Origin: Acidobacteriota bacterium
GTDB taxonomy: Bacteria > Acidobacteriota > Terriglobia > Bryobacterales > Bryobacteraceae
Direction: 5' to 3'
NCBI GenBank assembly: GCA_018268715.1
Contig: JAFDVZ010000003.1
Span: 472,570-536,569 of the forward strand
DNA length: 64,000 nucleotides
Position numbers and translations under genes: made by a program
The notes under the pieces: generated by a model
The model's input: only the letters and a program-made list of their open reading frames with translations
Databases searched by the model: none
What the model was told of the DNA's origin: nothing
Part shown: piece by piece, positions 35,344 through 43,770 of the stretch
How positions within the stretch are numbered: the first letter of the stretch is position 1
How the letters are laid out: each line of letters starts with the position of its first letter

Positions 35344-36831
35344 ATGCAGACCCGGCGAACGTTTGTCGGCAGCGCGGCGATGCTCGCGCCGCAAACCCGT
35401 ATCACCGGCGCGATTGTCGTCGACCCGAAGCCGCTTTTCGACATCTCGCCCTACCTCTACATGCAGTTCATGGAGCCGTTAGGCGTTACCGACAGTTCCG
35501 TCGAGGCCGCCTGGGACTACGATCGTGACGACTGGCGAGCCGATTTCATGGACACCGTCGCCGGCCTGGCGCCCGATGTCGTCAGGTACGGCGGACTGTA
35601 CAGCCGTTACTACCGCTGGCGGGAGGGCGTTGGCCCGGCGGATCGCCGCCCTGGGATGCGCAACTACGTCTGGGGAGGCAAGGAGACAAACCGCGTCGGC
35701 GCCCACGAGTTCGTCGATTTCTGCCGGCGAGTCCGAGCCGAACCGCTCTACTGCGTCAACTTCCTTGGCGACGGCGAGAAGCGCTATCGGGACGCCGGCC
35801 GTGTCGGCGACTCCGCGGAGGCGGCGGACTGGGTCTCCTACGCAAACGACCCGTCCAATCGCGAACGGCGGGCGCACGGCCATGCCGAGCCTTACAACGT
35901 CAAACTCTGGCAAATCGGCAACGAGACGTCGTACGGAACCGCGACCTTTCGCCGCGATGAAGCGATTGAGCGGACCATCGAGTTCTCAAAGGCGATGCGG
36001 TCGCGGGACCGCTCGATCCAGTTGATTGGATGGGGCGATCGGGGAGGGAATCCGGACGGCTATTGGGCTCCGGAGTTGGTGCGACGTGCTGGCGAGCATA
36101 TCCATTACGTGGCGTTTCACATGATGGGGCAGAGCCCGACGCGCTCGGACACCGTGCTCCGCGGACTCCGTTACCAGTCGGCCCCCGAGCAGGCATGGGA
36201 GGAGTTGATCGAATTGTCGGACCGGGTGGAATCTCGCGTTTCGGAGATGGAGCAGGCCGCGGGGACCCATCCGATCGCCATCACGGAAGGGCATCTCAGT
36301 CTGCGACCCGGCAACGCTAACCCGATCCTGGCGGAGTGGCTTTCCGCCGTCTACCACGCCCGATCGCTAAACATTTATCAGCGGCACGGGGCACGGGTGC
36401 GGATCGCGACCGCGGCCGATTTTCAGGGCAATCGATGGACCGTGAATGCGGTGACGTTGCAGACGCCACGCGGAGTAAGCTACCTGATGCCGGTGGGATC
36501 GATCGCGAAGCTCTTCAAGCAGCGCGGGGGAAAGCAAGCGGTAGCGGTCACGGCCTCGCCCTCCTCCCTGGACATCGCCGCCAGCCGGACGGGAGACCGC
36601 GTTTTCCTGCACGTGCTAAACATGAGTTACACGAACTCATGTGAAGCGTCCTTCACCGTGAGCGGTGTTGCGCTCAAGGGCGGAAGGGTGTTCGCCATCG
36701 CGCCATCGAATCCCCGCGAATACGTCAGCCAGGATCAACCGGATGTGTTCCGGCCCGTTGAGACGGCGCTCCAGGAACTGCGCTGGACTTTCCCTGCCCG
36801 CTCGGTCAGCGCGGTGGAACTGACGGCGTAA
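35344..36831 (+). CDS. Secreted GH51-like alpha-L-arabinofuranosidase
   Basis: 495 residues. The N-terminus MQTRRTFVGSAAML has a twin-arginine signal. The TIM barrel includes VVRYGGLYSRYYRW and the acid/base KLWQIGNETSYG (Asn193-Glu194), and the nucleophile Glu315 is in IAITEGH; a C-terminal beta-sandwich with SAVELTA closes the protein. GH51 enzymes release arabinofuranose from plant hemicellulose and pectin. The sequence is divergent from well-known members and the exact specificity is unsure. It converges on, and overlaps by 26 bases, the CRTAC1 gene. Confidence 0.8.
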   Translation: MQTRRTFVGSAAMLAPQTRITGAIVVDPKPLFDISPYLYMQFMEPLGVTDSSVEAAWDYDRDDWRADFMDTVAGLAPDVVRYGGLYSRYYRWREGVGPADRRPGMRNYVWGGKETNRVGAHEFVDFCRRVRAEPLYCVNFLGDGEKRYRDAGRVGDSAEAADWVSYANDPSNRERRAHGHAEPYNVKLWQIGNETSYGTATFRRDEAIERTIEFSKAMRSRDRSIQLIGWGDRGGNPDGYWAPELVRRAGEHIHYVAFHMMGQSPTRSDTVLRGLRYQSAPEQAWEELIELSDRVESRVSEMEQAAGTHPIAITEGHLSLRPGNANPILAEWLSAVYHARSLNIYQRHGARVRIATAADFQGNRWTVNAVTLQTPRGVSYLMPVGSIAKLFKQRGGKQAVAVTASPSSLDIAASRTGDRVFLHVLNMSYTNSCEASFTVSGVALKGGRVFAIAPSNPREYVSQDQPDVFRPVETALQELRWTFPARSVSAVELTA

Positions 36832-38479
36832 CCGGCTCCTTCACTTTGAGGACATGGCCGGACGAAACGTCCCTGAGAACTTGAATCTGCCCGCTGGGCC
36901 AATGGATTTCGATGAGATCGACCGTCTTGTCGGCTCCCAAGCCGAAGTGCAACGGGCCGGCGCTCGAGGATGCGTAGCCAGACGTCGCGGACACGTGATT
37001 GTATTGAGTAATCGACTTACTCACCACTTTCACACGCGCCCCGACAGCGTCACGATTACTCTTCGTGCCCTCAAGCAATAACTCCAGCCAATTCCCCGGT
37101 TTCGGACTCTCATTGATCCACAGTTCAGCCGGAGCGGCCAAGGCCGAGACAACGACGTCCAGGCGGCCGTCGCCATCGAAGTCGCCGTACGACGCGCCGC
37201 GATGGCGGGCCGGCGGTCGCGACGCGAATCCGGCCTCGGCGGTTAGCGCGATGAAACGGGTCCCGCCGAGATTGCGAAACACTGAGTTAGGCTGATCGAC
37301 AGTAATGCGAGGCGCCGCCGCCGGTGATTGGACATGCCCTCGCGACACGAAAATATCTTTCCAGCCGTCGTTATCGAAATCGGCGATGTTGGTGGAGTAG
37401 CCGGCCATGGTCATGCTCAGCGAAGCCATGCGACTGGCCAGCGTCACGTCTGTGAAATCGCCCTTGCCGGTGTTGTGGAACAGCGGGAACGTCTCGTCGT
37501 CAAGCGCAACCAGGCTGATGTCCGGGTAGCCGTCGTTATCGACGTCTCGGAAATCGGCGCCCATGCCGGAAATGAACTCGCCATTCTCACGCAGCGCCAC
37601 GTTCGCGTCAAAGGCGACCTCCTGGAACGTCTTCCCCGCGTGGTGGAACAACGAGTTATACACCTTGTCGTTGGCGACAAAGATATCGGGCCGGCCGTCG
37701 AGATCATAGTCCGCCACGGCCACGCCCATGCCCTTGCCGGGATGCTGTCGAACGCCCCATTCAGCCGAAGCGTCGCGGAATACGCCGCCCCCGAGGTTCA
37801 GGAACAGCTGATTGGGGGTCTTCTTGTACATCTTCGGATGACAGTATTCGTTATGCCCTTTGTATTCGCAGGGCGTCTCCGTCGCAATGTCCCAAGCAAG
37901 ATAGTTGGTTACAAACAGGTCAAGCAGCCCGTCGTTGTTGACATCCACCCAGGCGCCGCCGACAGACCATAGGGGCCCGAACTCCGCGTCCGGCTTTGAA
38001 GCGAGCCCCGCCTTCTCCGTCACGTCCGTGAAAGTCCCATTGCAGTTGTTGTGATACAGCGTGTTGCGGTGAACCCCACCGACGAAGATGTCTTTGCAGC
38101 CGTCGTTGTCGTAGTCGCCGATCGCCACGCCGTTGTCGTAGCCCGTTCCAACCAGTCCGGCCTTGGCTGTGACATCGGTGAAGCCGCCCTTTCCGTCGTT
38201 GGCGAATAGCCGGTTCGAGTACTTCGGCGAATCCTTCTTCAGAGTGCGGATATCCGCGCCGTTGACGAAGAAGATGTCCAGGTAACCGTCGTTGTTATAG
38301 TCAAACACCGCGACGCCCCCGGCCATCGTCTCCGGCGCGTGGCGTTCAGGCGTTTCGCAACTGTCGACGGAGAACGGGATCGCCCGGTAGGCGAACCGAA
38401 TGGGGCTCTCGGGCGTTTGGGCCGTCCCAAGCAGGACTGCCAGGGCGATCGCGGCGACGGCGAGCCCTATTCGCGTCAC
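36806..38479 (-). CDS. CRTAC1-family FG-GAP/ASPIC repeat protein, secreted
   Basis: 557 residues, starting with GTG that overlaps the GH30 stop (GTGA). A signal peptide (about 1-20) precedes at least seven FG-GAP/VCBS-type calcium-binding repeats of the kind FDYNNDGYLDIFF, VDVNNDGLLDLF, DVDNDGYPDISL and FDGDGRLDVV, then an ASPIC/UnbV-like C-terminus (WLELLLEGTKSNRDAVGARV). Such propeller proteins mediate adhesion or binding of glycans and are common in Acidobacteria. With the coupled GH30 gene it may help target a glycan outside the cell. Confidence 0.88.
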   Translation of the reverse strand: MTRIGLAVAAIALAVLLGTAQTPESPIRFAYRAIPFSVDSCETPERHAPETMAGGVAVFDYNNDGYLDIFFVNGADIRTLKKDSPKYSNRLFANDGKGGFTDVTAKAGLVGTGYDNGVAIGDYDNDGCKDIFVGGVHRNTLYHNNCNGTFTDVTEKAGLASKPDAEFGPLWSVGGAWVDVNNDGLLDLFVTNYLAWDIATETPCEYKGHNEYCHPKMYKKTPNQLFLNLGGGVFRDASAEWGVRQHPGKGMGVAVADYDLDGRPDIFVANDKVYNSLFHHAGKTFQEVAFDANVALRENGEFISGMGADFRDVDNDGYPDISLVALDDETFPLFHNTGKGDFTDVTLASRMASLSMTMAGYSTNIADFDNDGWKDIFVSRGHVQSPAAAPRITVDQPNSVFRNLGGTRFIALTAEAGFASRPPARHRGASYGDFDGDGRLDVVVSALAAPAELWINESPKPGNWLELLLEGTKSNRDAVGARVKVVSKSITQYNHVSATSGYASSSAGPLHFGLGADKTVDLIEIHWPSGQIQVLRDVSSGHVLKVKEPVTPSVPPR

Positions 38480-39996
38480 TGCGCGTACTCCGCCGTTAGC
38501 GTCGTCACGCTACGCGCTCGAAGGGTGACGGTTCCAGAGACGTCAGGATAACGCTTCAGGTCGTCGCCAGGCTGATCGGAGGTCACAAACGGGGTCATGG
38601 GACCCAGACGCCGTCCACCCGCCGTCAGTTCCAGGGTTCGAGGCGAGTGGCCCATATTCACATACACGACGATGACCCGCTTGCCCCCCTTGTACGCGGA
38701 TCCCATTAAGCCCTGCACGTCGTGCGCGCCGCCGGTTAACTCAACTCGCGTCATGCCGGGACGCACGAAGCGGCTGTAGTTGCCCATAACCCATAGAAGC
38801 TTCGCGGGGTAGATTGTCTCGTCGTCGCCAGGCTTCTTCCAATTCGTGTAAATCAGACCGTCCTTGTAGTCCTCGGGCGAAAACGCGGTCCACCACTGCC
38901 ATGCCGACACACCAACCAACGTCAGGTCGAGGTGGATGATCCGAGCCACGTCGAGCGCCGTGTTCATCGTCAGATCGCGGCCGCTGCCGCCCTTGCCTTC
39001 GCTGCCCACCAGGATGCAGTACTCGGTCTGCCAGATCTTCCACCCTGGGAACCGCGTCATCCTCTCGCCCAACATCCGGCGGTGCTCCAACAGGGGCCCA
39101 GTCACAAGGTCCGAACCGTAGGAGTGGTAGCCGATTCTCTTCGCCAACAGTGGCGCAATCTCCGGATCGCCGATGAACTGGGCGAGATAGTCGCCGTACG
39201 GCTCACCCCACGTTTCCGTGGCCTTGCGGTTCAAACGCCACATGTCGGGCAGGCAGCCGCTTTCCAACATCGCCAGTTCGGTCGACGATCCACGGCGCTT
39301 CAACTCCGTCGCGAGCGCTCGCGCCATCCTTTTGATGTCGGCGTTCGATGCGCGCATGCCTTCCTGCGAATGCCCTTCCCAATCCCACTGCGGTTCGTTC
39401 ACCGGGCTCACGTAATCAAACGCGATGCGTTCTGTTTCATCCGGATTCGTGCGGAAATGGTCCAGTACGTCGCCGAGATACCGCGCGTATTGCGCCTCGA
39501 ATCCGGGCCTCAGGTTGCTTGCGCCGCCTTTGCCGCAGTACGTTAATCCGTTGCGCGTCATACGCCCAGGAGGACTATTGACGAACGCCAGGAATCGCGG
39601 AACCCCGCGCGCCTTGGCGGCGGCCAGGAACCACCGTTCGCCCGCTTGCCGCGTCCAATCATACCGGCCCTCGGCTAACTCGAAAGTCTCCGCCGTGCGC
39701 CACGGGTGCGTGATTCGCGGGTTGATTCCGCCGCCGACATTGAACCTCCACGAGGACAGGCCCGCTCCGGAGGTCGTGGAAAACAGCAGGTCCGCCACTC
39801 GATTCCGGCTCGCCGCCGACCACTTGCCAACGCGCTGCATGCTCCAACAGTCCGAAGCCCCGAAATGATCGATCTCCTGACGTTCGCGGTCGAGATGGAT
39901 GACATCGCGGCTCACCTCAGCAGCAGCCGAAGCAACGCCCGCGCCCGCCAGAGCGGCGAGTACGGATCTGCGGGAAACACCTTGCGCGGAGTTCAC
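38476..39996 (-). CDS. Secreted GH30-family glycoside hydrolase (endo-beta-1,6-galactanase/glucuronoxylanase-like)
   Basis: 506 residues from GTG 39996. A Tat-like leader (SRRSVLAALAGAGVA) precedes a GH30 TIM barrel with RFNVGGG, acid/base YVSPVNEPQWDW (Asn200-Glu201) and nucleophile IWQTEY (Glu325), plus the beta-sandwich that joins both termini. The sequence around SPVNEPQWDWEG is closer to beta-1,6-galactanases than to glucocerebrosidases, but the substrate is not certain. It is translationally coupled to the CRTAC1 gene downstream and lies near a GH51 enzyme, suggesting use of arabinogalactan-like plant material. Confidence 0.82.
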   Translation of the reverse strand: MNSAQGVSRRSVLAALAGAGVASAAAEVSRDVIHLDRERQEIDHFGASDCWSMQRVGKWSAASRNRVADLLFSTTSGAGLSSWRFNVGGGINPRITHPWRTAETFELAEGRYDWTRQAGERWFLAAAKARGVPRFLAFVNSPPGRMTRNGLTYCGKGGASNLRPGFEAQYARYLGDVLDHFRTNPDETERIAFDYVSPVNEPQWDWEGHSQEGMRASNADIKRMARALATELKRRGSSTELAMLESGCLPDMWRLNRKATETWGEPYGDYLAQFIGDPEIAPLLAKRIGYHSYGSDLVTGPLLEHRRMLGERMTRFPGWKIWQTEYCILVGSEGKGGSGRDLTMNTALDVARIIHLDLTLVGVSAWQWWTAFSPEDYKDGLIYTNWKKPGDDETIYPAKLLWVMGNYSRFVRPGMTRVELTGGAHDVQGLMGSAYKGGKRVIVVYVNMGHSPRTLELTAGGRRLGPMTPFVTSDQPGDDLKRYPDVSGTVTLRARSVTTLTAEYAQ

Positions 39997-40050
39997 GCCC
40001 TCAGCGTATCAAGACCCTTGACGGAACATTTTCCATCCGCTTACGTATCC

Positions 40051-40076
40051 ACGATTGGAGACGACGATTGGAGACG
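40051..40076. repeat. 13-bp perfect tandem duplication carrying the ribosome-binding site
   Basis: ACGATTGGAGACG occurs at 40051-40063 and again, directly adjacent, at 40064-40076. Each copy has GGAG; the second lies six bases upstream of the ATG at 40080. The first copy gives a spare Shine-Dalgarno 19 bases upstream. It probably arose by slippage and might tune translation of the PspC protein. Confidence 0.85.
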
Positions 40077-40079
40077 ACA

Positions 40080-40412
40080 ATGTTCTGCACCAAATGCGGC
40101 ATTCAACTCGAAGAGCGGGACCGGTTCTGTTCGCAGTGCGGCGCTGAAACCGGCCGCGGGATGCAACAGGCGCCTGGCGCCGTGTATAGCCGTTTGAGCC
40201 GGCCGCGCATCGACCGCAAGATGGCCGGCGTTTGCTCCGGCATCGCTCGCTACTTTGGCGTCGACCCGACCCTCATCCGGATTCTCGCGCTGGCGCTGGC
40301 CATCTGGCCGCTTGGCGTCGGCGTGATCATTTACATCGTGTGCTGGATCGTCATGCCCAACGATCCGCTGGCGCTGCCCGCGCCGGTGAACACGGTGGCG
40401 ACGGTTTCGTAA
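40080..40412 (+). CDS. PspC-domain protein with N-terminal zinc ribbon
   Basis: 110 residues from ATG 40080 (a TTG at 40068 is possible but the Shine-Dalgarno favours the ATG). The zinc ribbon has Cys3, Cys6, Cys17 and Cys20 (FCTKCG, FCSQCG). The PspC domain follows with KMAGVCSGIARYFGVDPTLIRIL and one span of about 20 residues. PspC partners the phage-shock response in enterobacteria; here it is a stand-alone envelope-stress-like protein. It is followed by an intrinsic terminator and so is probably monocistronic. Confidence 0.9.
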   Translation: MFCTKCGIQLEERDRFCSQCGAETGRGMQQAPGAVYSRLSRPRIDRKMAGVCSGIARYFGVDPTLIRILALALAIWPLGVGVIIYIVCWIVMPNDPLALPAPVNTVATVS

Positions 40413-40435
40413 TTTGTACGTGGCCTCCTGCGCTC

Positions 40436-40476
40436 GCGGGCCGCAACGCTATACTGACGCGGCCCGCATTTCTTTT
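40436..40476 (+). terminator. Intrinsic terminator after pspC-like gene
   Basis: GCGGGCCGC (40436-40444) pairs perfectly with GCGGCCCGC (40459-40467), with a 14-base loop, and is followed by ATTTCTTTT. This is the best-formed Rho-independent terminator in the first 50 kb of the window. The remaining leader to trpEG (40477-40602) holds no recognisable leader peptide rich in Trp codons. Confidence 0.8.
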
Positions 40477-40602
40477 CCGGCATACCCACGATCGATATTT
40501 CCGACCTTGTGAATCGCGTCCGGAACGTCCGCGACAGCGCCTGGAGCATACCCGCGTGTTACCCTCGAAGTAGATCCTCGACTTCGATCAAAGGTCCCCG
40601 AT

Positions 40603-42762
40603 ATGCCCCAATTGAAGTATCAAACCAAGAGCGGAATTGTCGTTACACGCACCGCTTCTCAGGTCCCGTACCACAAGGGCCTGAAATCGGTGCTGCACAA
40701 GCTCGACACCCAACGCGGAATTTATCTCTCATCCGGCTATGAGTACCCGGAGCGCTATTCGCGATGGGACATCGCCAGCATCTGCCCGCCGCTCGAGATC
40801 GTGTCGTGGGGCCGCGAAGTCGCGTTCCGGGCGTTGAATGATCGTGGCGCCGTTCTCTTGAACCTGCTCGAACCGGTGCTCGCATCGCACCCGCACTGGG
40901 ACACGTTCGACGTGGAAGCGCACCGGATGACGGGCGTACTGAAACCGCTTCCAGCGCTGTTCCCGGAAGAAGAGCGAAGCAAGCAACCATCGGTGTTCTC
41001 GATACTCCGAACGCTGATCCAGGAGTTCGGCAGCGAACAGGATTCGCGGCTCGGGCTGGTGGGCGCCTTCGGATACGACCTGTTGTTCCAGTTCGACCCG
41101 ATCGAGTTCCAACTGGAGCGCGGCGGCGCGAAGGCGCTGCACCTGTTCCTTTGCGACGACATCCACTTCATGGATCGGAAGAAGGAAGTCATCGAGCGGT
41201 ATCGATACGATTTCTCGCGCGGCGACGCCAGTACGGAAGGGCTGCCGCGCACGGGTGCGAAGCTGAAACACGTTCCAAAGTCCACCGGGCCGTCGGAGAT
41301 CATCTCCGATCACACGCCGCAGGAGTACATGGATAACGTGGAGGCGGTCCGCCGCGGAATGAAACAGGGCGATTACTACGAGGTCGTCCTCCGGCAGACG
41401 TTCTCGGCGCCCTACTCGGACAGCCCCTCGGCCCTCTTCGAGCGAATCCAGCACGCAAGCCCCAGCCCCTACGAATTCATGCTGCAGTTCGGCGACGAGC
41501 AACTGGTGGGCGCCTCGCCCGAGATGTTCGTACGCATCGAAGGATCGCGCGTCGAAACGTGCCCGATTTCCGGCACGGCGCGCCGCACCGGCGATCCGCT
41601 GAGCGATGCCGACAACATCCGCGAGCTGCTGATGTCGGCCAAGGAAGAGTCGGAACTGACCATGTGCACCGACGTCGACCGCAACGACAAGTCGCGCGTC
41701 TGCGTTCCGGGCTCGGTGAAAGTGATTGGCCGGCGTCTGATCGAGCGCTACGCGGGCGTGTTCCACACCGTGGATCACGTGGAAGGCGCACTCGCGCCGG
41801 GCTTCGATTCACTGGATGCGTTCCTGACCCATATGTGGGCCGTGACGATCATCGGCGCCCCGAAGAAGGCCGCGGCGCAGGCGATCGAGAAGCTCGAAAA
41901 GAACGCGCGCGGCTGGTACGGCGGCGCGCTCGGAATGCTGTCGTTGAACGGCGATATCAACACCGGCATCCTCATCCGCACTGTGCATTTGAAGGACGGC
42001 GTGGCCCGCTATCCGGTGGGCGCAACCCTGCTCTACGACTCCATCCCGGAGGCCGAGGAGCTTGAAACGCGCATGAAGGCGACAGGATTCTTCCGCGCGC
42101 TGAACGCTCCCGGCGCTCAGCCCGCTGCCCCGCCGGAACCGGCCAAACCCGGCGCCGGCGTGAAACTGCTGCTCGTCGACAACGACGACTGCTTCATCCA
42201 CACGCTGGCCAATTACGCGCGCCAGACCGGCGCCGAGGTGGTGACGTACCGTTCCGGCTTCCCGCTTGAAATGATCGACCAGATCGCGCCGGACCTGATC
42301 CTGATCTCGCCCGGTCCCGGCCGCCCCGCCGATTTCGGCGTGCCCGACGTCGTGCGTTACGCCGCGCGTGCTGGAGTCCCCGTATTCGGCGTCTGCCTGG
42401 GCTTGCAAGGCATCGTGGAGGCCTTCGGCGGCGAGTTGGGCGTGCTCGATTACCCGATGCACGGCAAACCATCGTTGATCACGCATCGAAACATCGGGAT
42501 TTTCGAGGGACTGCCGCGGCAGATCAAAGTGGGCCGCTATCACTCGTTGTTCGCGCTGAAGCCGGTATTCCCGGCCTGCCTGGAAGTGACGGCGGAAACC
42601 GAGGATGGCGTCGTCATGGGCGTGCGCCATCGTGACCTGCCGATTGAGGCGGTCCAGTTCCATCCGGAGTCGCTGCTCAGCATGGACGGCGGCAACGGCC
42701 TGACGCTGATCGAGAACGTGGTGCGGATCTACGGCAAGCGCCGCACGGTCACCGCGCGATAG
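40603..42762 (+). CDS. trpEG: Anthranilate synthase, fused TrpE-TrpG
   Basis: 719 residues, the size of the rhizobial TrpE(G) fusion. Residues 1-505 are chorismate-binding TrpE (ERIQHASPSPYEFMLQ, LVGASPEMFVRIEG, CPISGTARRTG, DRNDKSRVC). A Pro/Ala linker (about 508-522) leads to a class I glutamine amidotransferase with Cys598 in GVCLGLQG and His687/Glu689 in HPES. It makes anthranilate from chorismate and glutamine, the first committed step of tryptophan synthesis. Domain order and the TrpE sequence are against PhzE. No other trp genes are adjacent. Confidence 0.93.
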   Translation: MPQLKYQTKSGIVVTRTASQVPYHKGLKSVLHKLDTQRGIYLSSGYEYPERYSRWDIASICPPLEIVSWGREVAFRALNDRGAVLLNLLEPVLASHPHWDTFDVEAHRMTGVLKPLPALFPEEERSKQPSVFSILRTLIQEFGSEQDSRLGLVGAFGYDLLFQFDPIEFQLERGGAKALHLFLCDDIHFMDRKKEVIERYRYDFSRGDASTEGLPRTGAKLKHVPKSTGPSEIISDHTPQEYMDNVEAVRRGMKQGDYYEVVLRQTFSAPYSDSPSALFERIQHASPSPYEFMLQFGDEQLVGASPEMFVRIEGSRVETCPISGTARRTGDPLSDADNIRELLMSAKEESELTMCTDVDRNDKSRVCVPGSVKVIGRRLIERYAGVFHTVDHVEGALAPGFDSLDAFLTHMWAVTIIGAPKKAAAQAIEKLEKNARGWYGGALGMLSLNGDINTGILIRTVHLKDGVARYPVGATLLYDSIPEAEELETRMKATGFFRALNAPGAQPAAPPEPAKPGAGVKLLLVDNDDCFIHTLANYARQTGAEVVTYRSGFPLEMIDQIAPDLILISPGPGRPADFGVPDVVRYAARAGVPVFGVCLGLQGIVEAFGGELGVLDYPMHGKPSLITHRNIGIFEGLPRQIKVGRYHSLFALKPVFPACLEVTAETEDGVVMGVRHRDLPIEAVQFHPESLLSMDGGNGLTLIENVVRIYGKRRTVTAR

Positions 42763-42794
42763 CCGGCCGGCTGGAGTTTCCAGGGACGGCCCAA

Positions 42795-42811
42795 CCTGGA
42801 CATTGTCCAGG
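42795..42811. repeat. 17-bp palindrome between convergent trpEG and beta-lactamase-like genes
   Basis: CCTGGACA and TGTCCAGG flank one central base (42803), a near-continuous palindrome. A second hairpin, GCGGGCG (42849-42855) with CGCCCGC (42862-42868), follows in the same spacer. Neither has a T-tract. They may slow RNA polymerase between the converging genes or act as a protein site. Confidence 0.5.
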
Positions 42812-42882
42812 ACTGCCACACCCTGATCGTCGACGACTCACGCATTTGGCGGGCGCCGCGCCGCCCGCTGCCAGGGAGCCCG

Positions 42883-43770
42883 TTAACGCCCCACGCGGTT
42901 CCCGTATTCGTTCGACTCGGCCAGCTTCGAAAAATACTCGAAGACGATCTTCGTGATGGCGCGCACCGGCGTGGCGCCGTCATCCAGATAGGTCCCAAAC
43001 ACGCTAAGCACGAACGGCCGGCCGGGCAGGTAGACGATTCCCGTCTCGCACTGGACCCCCGTCAGGCCGCCCGGTTTCGCCGCCACCGGGATGTCCGCCG
43101 GGATCGCGGCGCGCATCTCCGCCTTCACCAGCTTCAGGATACCGATCATCTGCGCGGTGTCCTCGGCGTTCGCCAGCCTGCCGCGATAAAGCATCTCCGC
43201 AAGGCGAGCCATCTCCACGGGCGACGCCACGTTCTCCTCTCCCCGCCGCGCCGCGGCCGTGTCCATCATGATGCGCCGCAGACGGATGGTCTGAAAGCCC
43301 TGCTCGCGCAACAGCCGATTCACACGATCCATCTTCGCGACCGCGATGCACTGGTTGGTCGCGGTATTGTCGCTATGCTCGATCATCGCCGTGATCAACC
43401 CGAGCAGAGTCAACGTCTGCGGCCCCTGCTTCAATCGCCCTGTCAGCACGCCGCTGCCGCCCACCGCGTCGGCCGCAGTCAGCGTGATCTGGTCCGACAT
43501 CCGGACCTCGCCCCGGCGAGCCGCCCGGAACAACTCCACCATGATCGGGATCTTGATGGAACTCGCCGTCGGAAACACCGCATCCCCGTTATAGACAAAC
43601 GCGCGTCCACTCGTCAGGTCGATGGCGGCTACCCCGATCGCGCCCGGCGTGGCCGCGTCGTAGGCGCGGACTGCCGACGCCATCTTCGCCTCCAGCAACC
43701 GGCCAACGGCAGAGTCAGCCGCGAGCGCCGGCGCCAACAAACATACGATCGCTGCGATGCGCCGCGTCAT
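42883..43770 (-). CDS. Class A beta-lactamase-fold serine hydrolase, exported
   Basis: 295 residues from ATG 43770, overlapping the SDR stop as ATGA. A signal peptide (about 1-18) precedes SSIK (Ser70, Lys73), SDN (133-135) and a KPG (232-234) in place of the usual KTG/KSG. The omega loop has no clear ExxLN: the region before ENVASPVEMARL reads RIMMDTAAARRG. The fold is that of PF13354, but the loss of the canonical deacylation loop means beta-lactam hydrolysis should not be assumed; a DD-peptidase-like or esterase role is equally possible. Confidence 0.82.
   Translation of the reverse strand: MTRRIAAIVCLLAPALAADSAVGRLLEAKMASAVRAYDAATPGAIGVAAIDLTSGRAFVYNGDAVFPTASSIKIPIMVELFRAARRGEVRMSDQITLTAADAVGGSGVLTGRLKQGPQTLTLLGLITAMIEHSDNTATNQCIAVAKMDRVNRLLREQGFQTIRLRRIMMDTAAARRGEENVASPVEMARLAEMLYRGRLANAEDTAQMIGILKLVKAEMRAAIPADIPVAAKPGGLTGVQCETGIVYLPGRPFVLSVFGTYLDDGATPVRAITKIVFEYFSKLAESNEYGNRVGR

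Noticed and set aside
40477-40602. Tryptophan leader peptide or attenuator before trpEG
   Set aside because: No short frame with adjacent Trp codons and no competing hairpins were found in the 126 bases; only the upstream terminator of the pspC-like gene is clear.
40603-42762. Reading trpEG as phenazine enzyme PhzE
   Set aside because: Size and TrpE sequence match rhizobial-type TrpE(G) fusion and there are no phz genes around.
42849-42868. Hairpin after the beta-lactamase-like gene as intrinsic terminator
   Set aside because: A stable 7-bp stem is there but no T-tract on either strand.
42883-43770. Calling the beta-lactamase-fold protein an antibiotic resistance gene
   Set aside because: KPG replaces KTG and the ExxLN loop is not visible, so resistance cannot be claimed from sequence.
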